From contig NZ_CH724168.1 in assembly GCF_000153285.1 (NCBI RefSeq), positions 2,333,455 to 2,397,454 on the forward strand: a stretch of DNA of 64,000 nucleotides. The letters run 5' to 3'. The translations under genes and the position numbers were made by a program. Below, one piece after another: positions 1-9,759 of this stretch (positions are counted from its first letter, which is position 1; every line of letters begins with the position of its first letter). Under the pieces are notes generated by a model. That model made no database searches and was not told the DNA's origin. It saw only the letters and a list, made by a program, of their open reading frames with translations. The stretch comes from Synechococcus sp. WH 7805 (lineage in GTDB: Bacteria > Cyanobacteriota > Cyanobacteriia > PCC-6307 > Cyanobiaceae).

Positions 1-1
1 C

Positions 2-901
2 GACTTCGATGTGAAAGCCACCGTTGCCAGCCAGGTGTACAAAGGCATCGAATCGGAGACGCCACGCACCCTGGAAGCCGTGAAGACCACCCGATCCCTA
101 GTTCTTGTGCATGGGGGGCGTCTGATCAATGCGGTGTTCCACAGCAGCTCGGGGGGCGCCACCGAGCCCAGCGGCGAAGTGTGGCGTCAACAACTCCCTT
201 ATCTGGTGAGCGTTCGGGATCACGACAACCACAGTCCTGTTCACCGTTGGAACAAGCGGTTCGACGTCAGCGATCTTCAACGGCTCTTCAAGGAGACCGG
301 TGGAGTGGAGGGTGTACGTGTTCTCAGCACAAGCTCCACCGGACGGGTGCGTTCGGCTCGAATTAAGGGGCCGCGTGGGTCGTTGGTGCTGTCAGGGCGT
401 GAGCTGCGTCGGCGGCTCGGCCTCAAAAGCACGATGGTGCGCTTCGACATGGTTCGCGATGCCGACATGCAGCGTTCTCCGGAGATTCCGTCGGATTCCG
501 AGCCGTCCCGCGAGCCGCCAGCTCTGATCGGCCTCTGGAGCGATTCGGCCACCGGCTCCATTGAACCTGCGGATCCGGGGCTGACGCCACTGCCACTGCC
601 ACCGCCACCGCCACCGCCACCTCTGCAGACGCCTCGCAGCAGCCTCGACCGACCGAGCCGCCTTGTGCGTTCGAGCAGCCTTGTTCGTTCAGGCCGCCTG
701 GTGCTTGAAGCGCGGGGACAGGGGTATGGGCACGGCGTGGGCATGAGCCAGTGGGGTGCCCACGGGCTGGCAGAGCAAGGGGCTGATTTCCGCCAGATCC
801 TTCTTCACTACTACCGAGGGGTGCAAATTCGTCCCTACCGGCCTGGCGATGATCCATCGCTGGCATTCAGCCCTGGATCGGAGCCAGCCTGGTGGGGTTG
901 A
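2..901 (+). CDS. SpoIID/LytB-domain protein, 5' end outside window
   Basis: Partial: the reading frame is already open at base 2, so the true start lies upstream. The visible part carries a SpoIID/LytB-type domain with GIESETPRTLEAV near the start, the FHSSSGGATEPS motif, and the C-terminal GYGHGVGMSQWGAHGLAEQG block typical of the family. Family members are lytic transglycosylase-like proteins that act on denuded peptidoglycan; in cyanobacteria they are usually exported cell-wall proteins. Between the two conserved blocks sits a proline stretch encoded by near-perfect CCACCG hexamer repeats (about 597-621), probably a flexible and length-variable linker. The stop codon overlaps the start of the next gene by 10 bases. 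The family call is firm; the substrate is not shown here. Confidence 0.85.
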   Translation, partial: DFDVKATVASQVYKGIESETPRTLEAVKTTRSLVLVHGGRLINAVFHSSSGGATEPSGEVWRQQLPYLVSVRDHDNHSPVHRWNKRFDVSDLQRLFKETGGVEGVRVLSTSSTGRVRSARIKGPRGSLVLSGRELRRRLGLKSTMVRFDMVRDADMQRSPEIPSDSEPSREPPALIGLWSDSATGSIEPADPGLTPLPLPPPPPPPPLQTPRSSLDRPSRLVRSSSLVRSGRLVLEARGQGYGHGVGMSQWGAHGLAEQGADFRQILLHYYRGVQIRPYRPGDDPSLAFSPGSEPAWWG

Positions 902-1701
902 TCCCCGCCCCATCTGTGCCGCAGCTTCCCCCATCCATTTCGGTTCAGCGCCGCCAGGATCCCGCTGCGCTAATGGCGGTTGTGGTGGATGCTCTGGACG
1001 CTTTCCTGCAAACGTGTGTTCAGCAGCAACAGTTCTGCCCCCTGGGACTGGCCACCGGCCGCACGATGGAGCCCCTCTATGCGGTGCTCTGTGAGCGGCT
1101 CAGGGCATGGCCCGCGCTGCATCTGCAGTGGCTGCGGGACCATTGGTGCAGTTTCAATCTCGATGAATACGTCGGTCTGCAGGCCGGAGATCCGCGGAGT
1201 TTCACGGCTTACATGCAGACCCACCTGGCGGGGCCCCTGGATCTGCCGACCGATCGGGTCAGGATTCCTGACGGTATGGCCTGCGATCCAAGCTCGGAGG
1301 CCCGTCGCTACAGCACGGCGCTGCGCCAGGCCGGCGGGATCGGGCTTCAGCTTCTTGGCCTTGGCAGCAATGGCCATGTGGGTTTCAACGAGCCGCCCTC
1401 AGGGTTCGACAGCCCGTGCCGCGTTGTGACCTTGCAGGCAGCGACCAGGATTCAGAACGCTGAGGCCTTCGGCGGTGATTCCGAGGCCGTGCCAAAGCAG
1501 GCGATCACGCTCGGGCTGCAGGAGATTCTCAGTGCCAAGGTGATTCATCTGATCGTGACGGGCAGCGCCAAGGCGGAAATTCTGCGGACGGCTCTGTTGG
1601 AGCCCAGCACTGGCCAGGTTCCCGCCAGCTGGCTTCAGCAGCACCCACAGGTGCACCTGTGGGTGGATGATGCCGCCCATTCCCGTCTTTCGGCACCTTG
1701 A
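892..1701 (+). CDS. nagB: NagB/6-phosphogluconolactonase-like sugar-phosphate isomerase
   Basis: A 269-residue member of the glucosamine-6-phosphate deaminase / 6-phosphogluconolactonase fold. Visible motifs are LATGRTMEPLY (phosphate-binding, near residue 53), FNLDEYVGL (catalytic Asp region), LLGLGSNGHVGFNEP and KQAITLGLQEIL. These fit NagB better than Pgl because of the DEYVGL and NGHVGFNEP signatures. NagB converts glucosamine-6-P to fructose-6-P plus ammonia in the cytosol. GTG at 892 is the first start; TTG at 898 is also possible. The gene overlaps the preceding SpoIID gene and, by four bases (TTGA), the following oxoprolinase, so the three are probably co-transcribed. That a cell-wall protein precedes it suggests amino-sugar recycling, which is inference. 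Confidence 0.85.
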   Translation: MGLIPAPSVPQLPPSISVQRRQDPAALMAVVVDALDAFLQTCVQQQQFCPLGLATGRTMEPLYAVLCERLRAWPALHLQWLRDHWCSFNLDEYVGLQAGDPRSFTAYMQTHLAGPLDLPTDRVRIPDGMACDPSSEARRYSTALRQAGGIGLQLLGLGSNGHVGFNEPPSGFDSPCRVVTLQAATRIQNAEAFGGDSEAVPKQAITLGLQEILSAKVIHLIVTGSAKAEILRTALLEPSTGQVPASWLQQHPQVHLWVDDAAHSRLSAP

Positions 1702-4700
1702 CCCGCTGGCAGTTCTCGATTGACCGCGGCGGCACCTTCACCGATGTGGTGGCACGCCGGCCTGACGGAGGGCTGATCGTCCGCAAGGTGCTCTCGGTGC
1801 AGCCTGGTAAGGAGGGTGATCCGGCGGTGGATGCGATCCAGTCGCTCATGGAGATGGACAGCCTTGATTTCACATCAGGCATCGAGGAGCTGCGACTGGG
1901 AACCACCGTGGCCACCAATGCCCTGCTTGAGGGCAAGGGGGAGCCAGTGCTTTTGCTCACGAACAAGGGCCTGGCCGACCTGCTGCGCATCGGTGATCAG
2001 CACAGACGGGATCTCTTCGCTTTGGAGATTCCTCTGTCTCCCTCCCTGATCGCGGAGGTTGAGGAGGTGTCTGGACGTTTGGATGCGGCGGGGACCGAGC
2101 TGGAGCCGCTGGTGATCGATGCTGCTCTCATCAGCCGGTTGCGTGCCCATCGTCTGGCGGGTCTGCGCAGTTGTGCCATCGCCTTGATGCATGCCTGGCG
2201 GACGCCTGCCCATGAACAGGCTCTGGCGGAGGCCGTGCTCGCCGCTGGCTTTGAGACGGTGATCTGTTCCCACCAGGTGAGCCCTCTGCCCCGCCTGGTT
2301 CCCAGGGGGCAAACCACCCTGGTGGAAGCTGCTGTGCGGCCGGTTTTGGTGACCTATCTCAACCAGGTGCAGGCTGCGCTGCAGGGACACCCCCGGCTGC
2401 GGGTGATGACCTCCAGTGGAGGCCTGCAGGCTCCAACGTCTCTGCTGGCCAAAGACACCATCCTGTCTGGGCCGGCGGGCGGCATGGTCGGTGCTGTGGC
2501 CGCGGCCCAACAGGCCGGTGTGGGGCATCTCCCCCTGGTTGGCGTGGATATGGGAGGCACGAGCACCGATGTGTTCTGCCTGCCGGCGGGGGCGGCCGAT
2601 CGCGACTGGGACCGCAGCCCCGAAACGGAGATCGCCGGTTTGCTGCTCACGGCATCCCGATTGCCGATTCACACGGTGGCTGCCGGGGGAGGCTCGATCA
2701 TCCACGACGATGGCGACCGGGTGCTGGTGGGGCCCCGCTCGGCAGGAGCGGATCCAGGCCCTGCTTGTTATGGCAGGGGTGGCCCCCTCACCATCACCGA
2801 TGCTCATCTGCTGCTGGGCCGGCTACAGGCTCAGGCCTTCCCGGCGGTGTTCGGGCCGAACCGGGATGCCCATCCGAACCTGGAGATCGCGCAGAAGAAG
2901 TTCGCTGTTCTGGCTGAATCGCTGCAGCGAACACCGGAGGTTTTGGCGGAGGGGGCCCTCGACCTCGCGGTTGAGGCCATGGCGGCAGCCATCCGTCAGG
3001 TGTCTCTGTTCCGCGGTCATGACATCCGCGGGGGCGTCCTGGTTGCCTACGGCGGTGCGGCCGGCCAGTTGGCCTGCCGCGTGGCAACAGCCCTTGGGCT
3101 GCGCCAGGTGTTGCTGCACCCCCTGGCCGGGGTGCTCTCGGCCTATGGGATTGGTCAGGCCCGTCCGCGTCAGCTGCGTCAGGCAGCGGTTCGCGAGCCC
3201 CTCGATGGCTCCTGCTTGACTCGGTTGTCAGCGCTTGTCGCAGAACAGCTGGCCTTGGCTCACGCTGCCCTGGAGCAGGTGTGCGGTTGTTCCGTGGCGG
3301 TGGGGGAGCAGCGGATCCACCTAGAACTGCGGGATGTGGCCGCGGAGCAGGGACTGCTCATCGCTCATGAGCCTCCTCCGCAACAGCCCTCCCTGGAGGA
3401 TCTGTTGACAGCCTTTGCCCAGGCGCATCAGCAGCGCTTCGGCTATGCCCCATCCCCAGACACTCGGTTGGTGGTTGAGCGGATCGAAGTGGAGGTGCTG
3501 GCTGCGGCGGAGCTCCCGGCGCAGGGCCGTGAAGCTTGTTCTGAGCATGCCGGCCATCTCGCCAGCGTTCCTGATTCGGCCATAGTGCATTGGCCGCAGA
3601 GCGGATGGTGTGCCGTTCCGGTGGTGCAACGGCTGCAACTTCCAGTGGATCGATGCCTGGAGGGTCCGGCATTGATTCTTGATCCCACGGCTGGAACCGT
3701 GTTGGAGCCTGGCTGGTCAGCTCGAAGATTGCAGAACGGCAGTCTGTTGCTGGAGATGAACGGGGCGGTGCCAGTGGCTGCGACGATGCCTGTCGGCGCG
3801 CGTCGCGTGCCTTCCTTCGACCAGGGGCCCGATCCTGTGGATCTGAGCCTGTTCCATCACCGTTTCATGCAGATCGCGGAACGGATGGGAGAGCGGCTCC
3901 GTCAAACCAGCCGCTCGGTGAACATCCGCGAACGGCTTGATTTTTCCTGCGCCCTGTTCGATGGGGAGGGTGCCCTGGTGGCCAATGCCCCGCATATTCC
4001 TGTGCACCTCGGCTCAATGGGCGATGCGGTGGCGGATCTGCTGCTGCAGGTGCGCCGAGGCGAACGCCCTGCTCTGCTCGCGGGCGACACGATCATCAGC
4101 AATGACCCCTTCCACGGTGGCACCCATCTGCCTGATATCACCGCCATCACACCGGTGTATTCCGATCGGCAGGACGCGCCGTTCGCCTTTGTGGCCTGCC
4201 GCGGGCATCACGCTGATGTGGGAGGTCTAACCCCAGGTTCGATGCCACCGTTCAGCCGGCGGATTAGCGAGGAGGGCCTGCTGGTGCGCAATTGGTGGTT
4301 GGTGAGGCAGGGTGTTCCTGATGAAAGAGGTTGGGGCGAGCTGTTGCGCCATCAGCCCATCCCCCCGAGGGCTCCAGACCTGCTCTGGGCTGATCTGCAG
4401 GCTCAGGTGGCGGCGAACCACCTCGGAGTGCAGCTGCTCGAAACACTTCTTCAGGCTGAAGGGAGGGCTCGTGTGGATCTCTATCTCCAGCATGTTCAGG
4501 ACCATGCAGCCAGTACCGTTCGCCGCTTGATCGATCGTTTGCAAGACCGCAACTGCGAGGTGCAGCTTGATAACGGGGCCTGGTTGCGTCTGGCTTTGCG
4601 GGTGCAACGGCACCGATGCCAAGCGGTGTTGGATTTCAGCGGCAGCTCTCTGCAAGGCGATCACAACTTTCATGCTCCGCTGGCGGTGACCAAGGCCGCC

Positions 4701-5387
4701 GTGCTTTATGTGCTGCGCTGTCTGGTGGAGGAGCCGATCCCCCTCAATGCCGGTTGTTTTCAGCCCCTGACGTTGGTGGTGCCGGAGGGGTGTCTGCTCA
4801 ATCCCCAGTCGCCTGCTGCTGTGGTGGCGGGGAATGTGGAAACCTCCCAGGCGCTCTGCAACCTCCTATTCGCCTCCGTGGGTGCCATGGCGGCGGCTCA
4901 GGGCACCATGAACAACCTCACCTTTGGTGATGGGCGTCGGCAGTACTACGAAACGATCGCAGGGGGCGGTGGTGCGGGCCCGGGTTTCCCTGGATCCTGT
5001 GGAGTGCAGACCCACATGACCAACTCAAGGCTCACGGATCCTGAAATTCTTGAACAACGGTTTCCCGTGAGGCTGGAACGGTTTGGATTCCGCCCCGGCA
5101 GTGGCGGTGCCGGTCGCTGGCCAGGGGGTGATGGTCTAGTGCGGGAATTCAGATTCCTGGAACCGATGACAGCGGCGCTGTTGTCGGGCTCACGGTTGGT
5201 GGCACCGTTTGGGCTCGAGGGTGGAGGAGATGGTGCCGCTGGTTGTGCGGTTCTCACGCGCGCGAATGGTTCATGCGAACAGCTTCAGGGGTGTGCCCAG
5301 CTTGAGGTGAGACCGGAGGATCGTTTGCTGATCGAAACGCCTGGAGGCGGAGGTTGGGGAGCGCCTGATGAGCAGGCTCATCACTGA
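1698..5387 (+). CDS. 5-oxoprolinase (fused hydantoinase A/B)
   Basis: A 1229-residue fusion of HyuA and HyuB domains, the usual architecture and length of ATP-dependent 5-oxoprolinase, which opens 5-oxo-L-proline to glutamate in the cytosol. The N-terminal half begins FSIDRGGTFTDVVARRPDG and has DMGGTSTDVF and AGGGSI motifs typical of HyuA. The C-terminal half (from about residue 700) has SVNIRERLDFSCALF, NDPFHGGTHLPDI, RGHHADVGG and ETIAGGGGAGPGF typical of HyuB. The TTG start at 1698 overlaps the NagB stop and places the Hydantoinase-A signature directly at the N-terminus, so no upstream start is needed. A specific hydantoinase activity cannot be excluded by sequence alone. Confidence 0.9.
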   Translation: MTRWQFSIDRGGTFTDVVARRPDGGLIVRKVLSVQPGKEGDPAVDAIQSLMEMDSLDFTSGIEELRLGTTVATNALLEGKGEPVLLLTNKGLADLLRIGDQHRRDLFALEIPLSPSLIAEVEEVSGRLDAAGTELEPLVIDAALISRLRAHRLAGLRSCAIALMHAWRTPAHEQALAEAVLAAGFETVICSHQVSPLPRLVPRGQTTLVEAAVRPVLVTYLNQVQAALQGHPRLRVMTSSGGLQAPTSLLAKDTILSGPAGGMVGAVAAAQQAGVGHLPLVGVDMGGTSTDVFCLPAGAADRDWDRSPETEIAGLLLTASRLPIHTVAAGGGSIIHDDGDRVLVGPRSAGADPGPACYGRGGPLTITDAHLLLGRLQAQAFPAVFGPNRDAHPNLEIAQKKFAVLAESLQRTPEVLAEGALDLAVEAMAAAIRQVSLFRGHDIRGGVLVAYGGAAGQLACRVATALGLRQVLLHPLAGVLSAYGIGQARPRQLRQAAVREPLDGSCLTRLSALVAEQLALAHAALEQVCGCSVAVGEQRIHLELRDVAAEQGLLIAHEPPPQQPSLEDLLTAFAQAHQQRFGYAPSPDTRLVVERIEVEVLAAAELPAQGREACSEHAGHLASVPDSAIVHWPQSGWCAVPVVQRLQLPVDRCLEGPALILDPTAGTVLEPGWSARRLQNGSLLLEMNGAVPVAATMPVGARRVPSFDQGPDPVDLSLFHHRFMQIAERMGERLRQTSRSVNIRERLDFSCALFDGEGALVANAPHIPVHLGSMGDAVADLLLQVRRGERPALLAGDTIISNDPFHGGTHLPDITAITPVYSDRQDAPFAFVACRGHHADVGGLTPGSMPPFSRRISEEGLLVRNWWLVRQGVPDERGWGELLRHQPIPPRAPDLLWADLQAQVAANHLGVQLLETLLQAEGRARVDLYLQHVQDHAASTVRRLIDRLQDRNCEVQLDNGAWLRLALRVQRHRCQAVLDFSGSSLQGDHNFHAPLAVTKAAVLYVLRCLVEEPIPLNAGCFQPLTLVVPEGCLLNPQSPAAVVAGNVETSQALCNLLFASVGAMAAAQGTMNNLTFGDGRRQYYETIAGGGGAGPGFPGSCGVQTHMTNSRLTDPEILEQRFPVRLERFGFRPGSGGAGRWPGGDGLVREFRFLEPMTAALLSGSRLVAPFGLEGGGDGAAGCAVLTRANGSCEQLQGCAQLEVRPEDRLLIETPGGGGWGAPDEQAHH

Positions 5388-5591
5388 TTGTTTCTCTGTC
5401 AAAAACAGCATCCAATCGTTCACAGTGTTGATCAAAAGCCTGCCCGCAACTTCACTGGTGAGAGGTCGAATGCATATGAATCTGTGGTGATTGTCTCGAG
5501 CACCTGTCGCTTTAGGTAGATCGCTGCCCAGGTCTTTTAAGCCTTTGTGATTTGGTTTGTTTTCCGAGTGATTTTCGCTCTTGTTTTGAGC

Positions 5592-5849
5592 TTAGTCGCC
5601 AAATCCAGTCGATTTCTTTTGGGCTTTTTTGCTTTTTTTCTTTTTTACCGTGGCTGGAGTCGATTCCGGCGTCTCATCCTTGAAGATCAATCCATCGATC
5701 CATGTTGTGATGATATAAACAACGATGAGTACAGGAATGATGACTCCCCATTCATTGGGGAAGTCGTAAGGGATTTGTCTGACTCCGTAGATCGCTAGGT
5801 ATCCAGTGATCAGAGTCAAGATGAATCGTCTGATGGTTGTTGGATTCAA
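5592..5849 (-). CDS. small membrane protein with lysine-rich tail
   Basis: An 85-residue protein with two hydrophobic segments (about residues 9-25 and 34-54) separated by a short polar turn, followed by a basic tail with KKKKSKKAQKK. This composition is coherent for a small inner or thylakoid membrane protein, whereas the plus-strand frame over the same bases is not. No family is recognised. It lies between the oxoprolinase and the yebC-like gene, in an AT-richer patch. The gap 5388-5591 upstream on the plus strand shows nothing convincing. Confidence 0.65.
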   Translation of the reverse strand: MNPTTIRRFILTLITGYLAIYGVRQIPYDFPNEWGVIIPVLIVVYIITTWIDGLIFKDETPESTPATVKKKKSKKAQKKSTGFGD

Positions 5850-5921
5850 CTCGCTTTGGCCCTTGGAGTCATTTCAGTCTCTCATCGGGCTGCCGGTCAG
5901 GTCACTCTGAAGTTTGCTGTG

Positions 5922-6668
5922 TCAGTCGATCTCCATGGAGTCGTCGATTTCCAGATTGGCGCTGACACTGGATACATCATCCAGTTCTTCCAGTGCCTCC
6001 AGCAGCTTGAGGCATTGCCGGATGGTGTCTGCATCCTGTGGGCTTACCTGCGTGAGGGGATGCCATGCGTGGGTCCATTCCTGAACCTGCCAGCCCTGCT
6101 GTCTGAGTCCACTTTGCAGGGATTCAAGGACCTCGAAGGGACCGTGAACCAGGGCCTGGTTGTCGTCGCTGAGCTCGTAGCCATCGGCCTCGAGGCTTAA
6201 CAGGTTTTCCAGAAGAGCTTCCTCGCTTCCAGAATCTGCCTGGATCCTCACCTCACTGCGATGCTGAAACAGATAGCTGACGCATCCGTTTTCGCCGAGA
6301 TTTCCGCCGTGTTTGCTGAAGGCGAGGCGTAGTTCAGCTGCTGTGCGATTGCGGTTGTCGCTGAGGGCTTCCACCAGCACGGCAACACCGCCGGGGCCAT
6401 ATCCCTCGTAGCGGATGGATTCCAACTTGATGGCCTCTCCGCCTTGCCCGGATCCCTTGGCGATGGCCCGTTCGATGTTGCCGGCCGGGACGCCAGCGGC
6501 CCTTGCCTTGGCAATGGCTGTTCTGAGTTGGAAGTTGCCATCGGGGTCAGCACCCTGTCTGGCCGCAACGGTGATCTCGCGACCGATCCGAGTGAAGACT
6601 GCGCCTCGCTTGGCATCCACCACCGCTTTGGTGCGTTTGATCTGGGACCATTTGCTGTGGCCAGCCAT
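5922..6668 (-). CDS. YebC/PmpR-family DNA-binding regulator
   Basis: A 248-residue YebC/PmpR protein. Family members include transcriptional regulators and, for some, translation factors acting on proline-rich stalls. The start is set by the invariant [15 protein letters not shown]-terminus, 33 bases inside the longest open frame. Further signatures are [24 protein letters not shown] and [19 protein letters not shown]. Length matches the family. The reverse-strand truB follows upstream in the same orientation with a short gap, so the two may be co-transcribed. The particular target in this organism cannot be deduced. Confidence 0.93.
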   Translation of the reverse strand: MAGHSKWSQIKRTKAVVDAKRGAVFTRIGREITVAARQGADPDGNFQLRTAIAKARAAGVPAGNIERAIAKGSGQGGEAIKLESIRYEGYGPGGVAVLVEALSDNRNRTAAELRLAFSKHGGNLGENGCVSYLFQHRSEVRIQADSGSEEALLENLLSLEADGYELSDDNQALVHGPFEVLESLQSGLRQQGWQVQEWTHAWHPLTQVSPQDADTIRQCLKLLEALEELDDVSSVSANLEIDDSMEID

Positions 6669-6721
6669 CGGATGCGTTGGCGTCCATCTCTGGCACAGCA
6701 CCGTACCGACTCGCCTTCTTC

Positions 6722-7627
6722 TCAGCCTCTGGCTTCGAACACCACTTTCGGTCGCAACCCACCGGTCTCATCCGGTAACCCCACGCCGAGCATGCGCCCG
6801 TCGTCGCTGAGCACCACGACCGCATCGCTTTCGCTGTCGGCACCAGGCATGATCCTGCGACCACAGCTCCAGTCCTCCTGCTCACCGGCTGACAGCCGGC
6901 GCTGAGGCAGGTGCTGAAGGGCGGCCTCCGGGGGAAGTAGGGGGAGGGCCTCTGGATCTTCAGGAGCCGCTCCAGGGCCTGGCCGCTCCGGTAGGGGAAC
7001 CGCCTGGGACTCTTGAAAACCCAGTGCCTGGGTGCGGCGCAGGCTGGCTAGGCAGCCTCCGCAGCCCAGGTTCATCCCCAGGTCCCTTGCCAGTGAACGG
7101 ATATAAGTCCCTGCTGAACAGTGCACTTCAACGCTCAGCTGGGCCTGTTCCGGGGCCCAGTTGAGGAGGTTCAGATTGTGAATCGTGATGGCACGTTCCG
7201 GCAGATCCATGTGTTCGCCACGCCGTGCTCTGGCATGAGCGCGTTCTCCATCAACGTGAACAGCTGACACCTGGGGTGGGCGCTGTTGGATTGGACCTCG
7301 AAACAAGGCCAGTGCCATCTCCAGCTGGTCGATGCTCAGATCCGGACAGGTCTGGCGATTCATCACCTCTCCTTCAAGGTCATCGGTGCTGGTGGTGATG
7401 CCCAGTTGGATCACCCCCCGGTAGGTCTTCTCTCCCGGGAGATAGGGCAGCAATCGTGTGGCCTGACCCACGGCAATCGGCAGCACCCCGGTTACGGCAG
7501 GATCCAAGGTGCCGCCATGGCCAACTCGCCGAATGTTGAGCAGGCGCCGGATCCGGGCGACGCAGGCGTGAGAGGTGAGGCCAGGCGGCTTGTCGATTAC
7601 GGCGAAGCCAATGGGCGCAGTCAACAA
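6722..7627 (-). CDS. truB: tRNA pseudouridine(55) synthase TruB
   Basis: TruB converts U55 of the tRNA T-loop to pseudouridine. The catalytic block [15 protein letters not shown] with its Asp is clear, as are [10 protein letters not shown] at the N-terminus, [16 protein letters not shown] and [15 protein letters not shown]. The longest frame reaches an ATG at 7705, but that would overlap the start of the divergent methyltransferase and add residues unlike the family. A TTG at 7627 puts the start about five residues before GFAVIDKP, as in relatives. GTG at 7663 is an alternative. The start is therefore uncertain by about 80 bases; the function is not. Confidence 0.93.
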   Translation of the reverse strand: MLTAPIGFAVIDKPPGLTSHACVARIRRLLNIRRVGHGGTLDPAVTGVLPIAVGQATRLLPYLPGEKTYRGVIQLGITTSTDDLEGEVMNRQTCPDLSIDQLEMALALFRGPIQQRPPQVSAVHVDGERAHARARRGEHMDLPERAITIHNLNLLNWAPEQAQLSVEVHCSAGTYIRSLARDLGMNLGCGGCLASLRRTQALGFQESQAVPLPERPGPGAAPEDPEALPLLPPEAALQHLPQRRLSAGEQEDWSCGRRIMPGADSESDAVVVLSDDGRMLGVGLPDETGGLRPKVVFEARG

Positions 7628-7703
7628 GCGGGCAGAGACAGTGCAAGCACCTGACTGTGGCACCCGGCTTGCACGTAAGTTTGCCGACATCAGTACGCAG
7701 GTC

Positions 7704-8462
7704 ATGCAGCCAGTGATTGCTTCAGAGGCCGTCGATCTCCAGGCGTTTCTGGCCAGCGGCTTTTCGGTGAAGGACCACCTTGCTGCCTACCTTTCGCTTT
7801 CAACCGATGAGGTGGAACTCCGGCTTCCTCAGAGCAAGGAAGATCTGGCTGCCATGCATCCAGGCGCCTTCGATCCCAAGCATGCGGAGATGTTCTATGA
7901 GGACACGGTGGGGACAGGTCACCTGTTAGAGCTGGCGGCTTGGCATCTCAGCAGCGCTGACTACATCGCCGACACCCTGCGGCTGCAGCAGCAGTTCGCC
8001 ACTGGAGATGTGCTGGATTTCGGTGGAGGCATCGGCACCCATGCGCTTGCTGCCGCTGGGTTGAGTGACGTGCGGCATGTGTGGTTCGTGGACCTCAACC
8101 CCCAAAACCGGGCGTTTGTTGCGCAACGCGCTGCAGCGCTTGGCCTTTCGGATCGGCTGTCGGTGCATCGCGACCTCGACAGCCTTCCAGGCCAGACTTT
8201 CGACACGGTCGTTTGCCTGGATGTCCTTGAGCATCTGCCCGACCCAGCCGCTCAGTTGATGGAGTTTCATCGCCGGCTTAAGGCCGGAGGCCGCGCTGTT
8301 TTGAACTGGTATTTCTTTAAGGGGCACGATGGTGAATATCCCTTCCACTTCGATGATCCAGGCTTGGTGGACAGCTTCTTCCGCTGTCTGCAGGCCAATT
8401 TCCTGGAGGTGTTTCACCCTCTGCTGATTACAACGAGGGTCTACCGTCCGCTGGACATCTGA
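7704..8462 (+). CDS. class I SAM-dependent methyltransferase
   Basis: A 252-residue methyltransferase. Motif I is VLDFGGGIGTHALAAA, the acidic motif II region is VWFVDLNPQNR, and the post-region TVVCLDVLEHLPDPAAQ is typical of the Methyltransf_11/25 type. The substrate is unknown. ATG at 7704 is preferred because the upstream in-frame extension only mirrors truB on the other strand. The ATG forms a CATG shared with a possible truB start, so the two genes diverge from a very small region. The next gene follows after 8 bases with a GAGGAGG ribosome site, so the pair is likely one transcript. Confidence 0.85.
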   Translation: MQPVIASEAVDLQAFLASGFSVKDHLAAYLSLSTDEVELRLPQSKEDLAAMHPGAFDPKHAEMFYEDTVGTGHLLELAAWHLSSADYIADTLRLQQQFATGDVLDFGGGIGTHALAAAGLSDVRHVWFVDLNPQNRAFVAQRAAALGLSDRLSVHRDLDSLPGQTFDTVVCLDVLEHLPDPAAQLMEFHRRLKAGGRAVLNWYFFKGHDGEYPFHFDDPGLVDSFFRCLQANFLEVFHPLLITTRVYRPLDI

Positions 8463-8470
8463 GGAGGCCG

Positions 8471-8932
8471 GTGGCGCAGCCGAGGGGGCAAGGGCGTTGG
8501 CTCATCAAGCTGATTGTTCTGAAGAAAGTTGTTCTCGCGCTTGTGCTTCTGATGATCAGCCTTGCTGCGTTGTTTGGGATCAACAACTACGCCGAACTCT
8601 CGGACTTTGCCCAATCCTGGGCACAGGCGGATCGGGAGCTCCTTTCCGGCATGGCGGAACAAGGAAGCCTTCTTGGGCCGACCCGCCTGATACGGCTGGC
8701 GGTTGCTTCGGCGGTGTATTCGGGACTGATCCTGATGGCTGCATGGGCCACATGCACAGGCCGGCATTGGGGGGAGTGGCTTTTGGTGGTGGTCTTCGCG
8801 CTAGCGCTACCCCTGGAAGTTGTTCATCTTCTCCATGAACCAAGCCCCAGAACGGCAATCGTCCTGGGGCTCACGGTTCTTGGGATGGTCATAACCCTGA
8901 AACAGGGCTTGCACTCATCTCAACATCATTAA
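8471..8932 (+). CDS. DUF2127-like membrane protein
   Basis: A 153-residue integral membrane protein with four hydrophobic segments (about residues 19-37, 72-90, 103-120 and 130-143). The layout, with basic N-terminus and KxVxxxxLL first helix, resembles DUF2127 proteins of unknown function. It starts at a GTG immediately after a strong GAGGAGG ribosome site and follows the methyltransferase by 8 bases. No catalytic motif is visible. Confidence 0.7.
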   Translation: MAQPRGQGRWLIKLIVLKKVVLALVLLMISLAALFGINNYAELSDFAQSWAQADRELLSGMAEQGSLLGPTRLIRLAVASAVYSGLILMAAWATCTGRHWGEWLLVVVFALALPLEVVHLLHEPSPRTAIVLGLTVLGMVITLKQGLHSSQHH

Positions 8933-8946
8933 AGAAACAGCGCGGT

Positions 8947-9216
8947 TCAACCGACTGCGGTGGCCACGTTGATCCGTTTGCGATTGCGAAGGCCGCGGCG
9001 AATGGTTTCGAACTTCACCACCCCATCAGTCAACGCAAAGAGGGTGTCGTCCTTGCCTTGGCCGACATTCACACCTGGAAGAACGGAGGTGCCGCGCTGA
9101 CGGATCAAAATCGAACCTGCCGTAACGGTTTCTCCGCCGTAGGCCTTTACGCCAAGACGCTTGGAGTTGGAATCGCGTCCGTTACGGGTTGAGCCTGTGC
9201 CTTTCTTATGTGCCAT
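8947..9216 (-). CDS. rpmA: 50S ribosomal protein L27
   Basis: An 89-residue L27, located at the peptidyl-transferase centre of the large subunit. The start is fixed by the canonical [17 protein letters not shown]-terminus; the longer open frame upstream adds proline/histidine-rich non-family sequence. [20 protein letters not shown] and [15 protein letters not shown] are diagnostic. It follows rplU with a gap of 43 bases in the usual rplU-rpmA order on the reverse strand. Confidence 0.97.
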   Translation of the reverse strand: MAHKKGTGSTRNGRDSNSKRLGVKAYGGETVTAGSILIRQRGTSVLPGVNVGQGKDDTLFALTDGVVKFETIRRGLRNRKRINVATAVG

Positions 9217-9259
9217 GGGGTGGGAAGGGAAATGGGGGTGGGGCGAAGGGTGGTTCTGA

Positions 9260-9634
9260 TCAGCTGATGGCCTTGCCGCCAACGGAAATGGACTGAACCA
9301 TCACCCGGGTGAGCTCCTGCCTGTGACCATTCTTACGACGTGTTTTCTTCTTGGGGCGCATTTTGTAGACGATCACCTTGGGCCCGCGGCGATGGGCCAT
9401 CACCTTGAGTTCAACGCTGGCATCTTTCACAAAGGGCTTGCCAAGAGTTGTGCCCTTGGCGTCCTTCACTAAAAGCACGTTGTCGAGTGTGATCGTGGCA
9501 TCGACCTCAGCCTGAAGTCGGTCAAGGTCGTAGTAACGATTGGGTTGAAGCCAAAATTGCTGGCCCGAGGCCTCGGCAATGGCATAGACCCCGGTGTCGG
9601 GAGCGTCGGATCGACTGGTACTGGTTTCGGCCAT
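9260..9634 (-). CDS. rplU: 50S ribosomal protein L21
   Basis: A 124-residue L21 that binds 23S r[23 protein letters not shown], the [18 protein letters not shown] strand and the basic [17 protein letters not shown]-terminal region are diagnostic. The start is MAETSTS at 9634, chosen because the upstream extension is unrelated to L21. The promoter for rplU-rpmA must lie in the 125-base divergent region shared with kaiA (9635-9759). Confidence 0.97.
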   Translation of the reverse strand: MAETSTSRSDAPDTGVYAIAEASGQQFWLQPNRYYDLDRLQAEVDATITLDNVLLVKDAKGTTLGKPFVKDASVELKVMAHRRGPKVIVYKMRPKKKTRRKNGHRQELTRVMVQSISVGGKAIS

Positions 9635-9759
9635 GAACGAAAAGACGCGGTCAGGCTCGGAGAACCGATTTGGCCTGAACCGCAATCGAAAGACAAACAA
9701 AGATCTTCGGACTTTGCAGCCCCTTTCGTCAAGATTCAGCTCATGACCTCGCGCGGTGA

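Noticed and set aside
5547-5798. Plus-strand frame of 83 codons
   Set aside because: The opposite strand encodes a coherent two-helix membrane protein with a basic tail.
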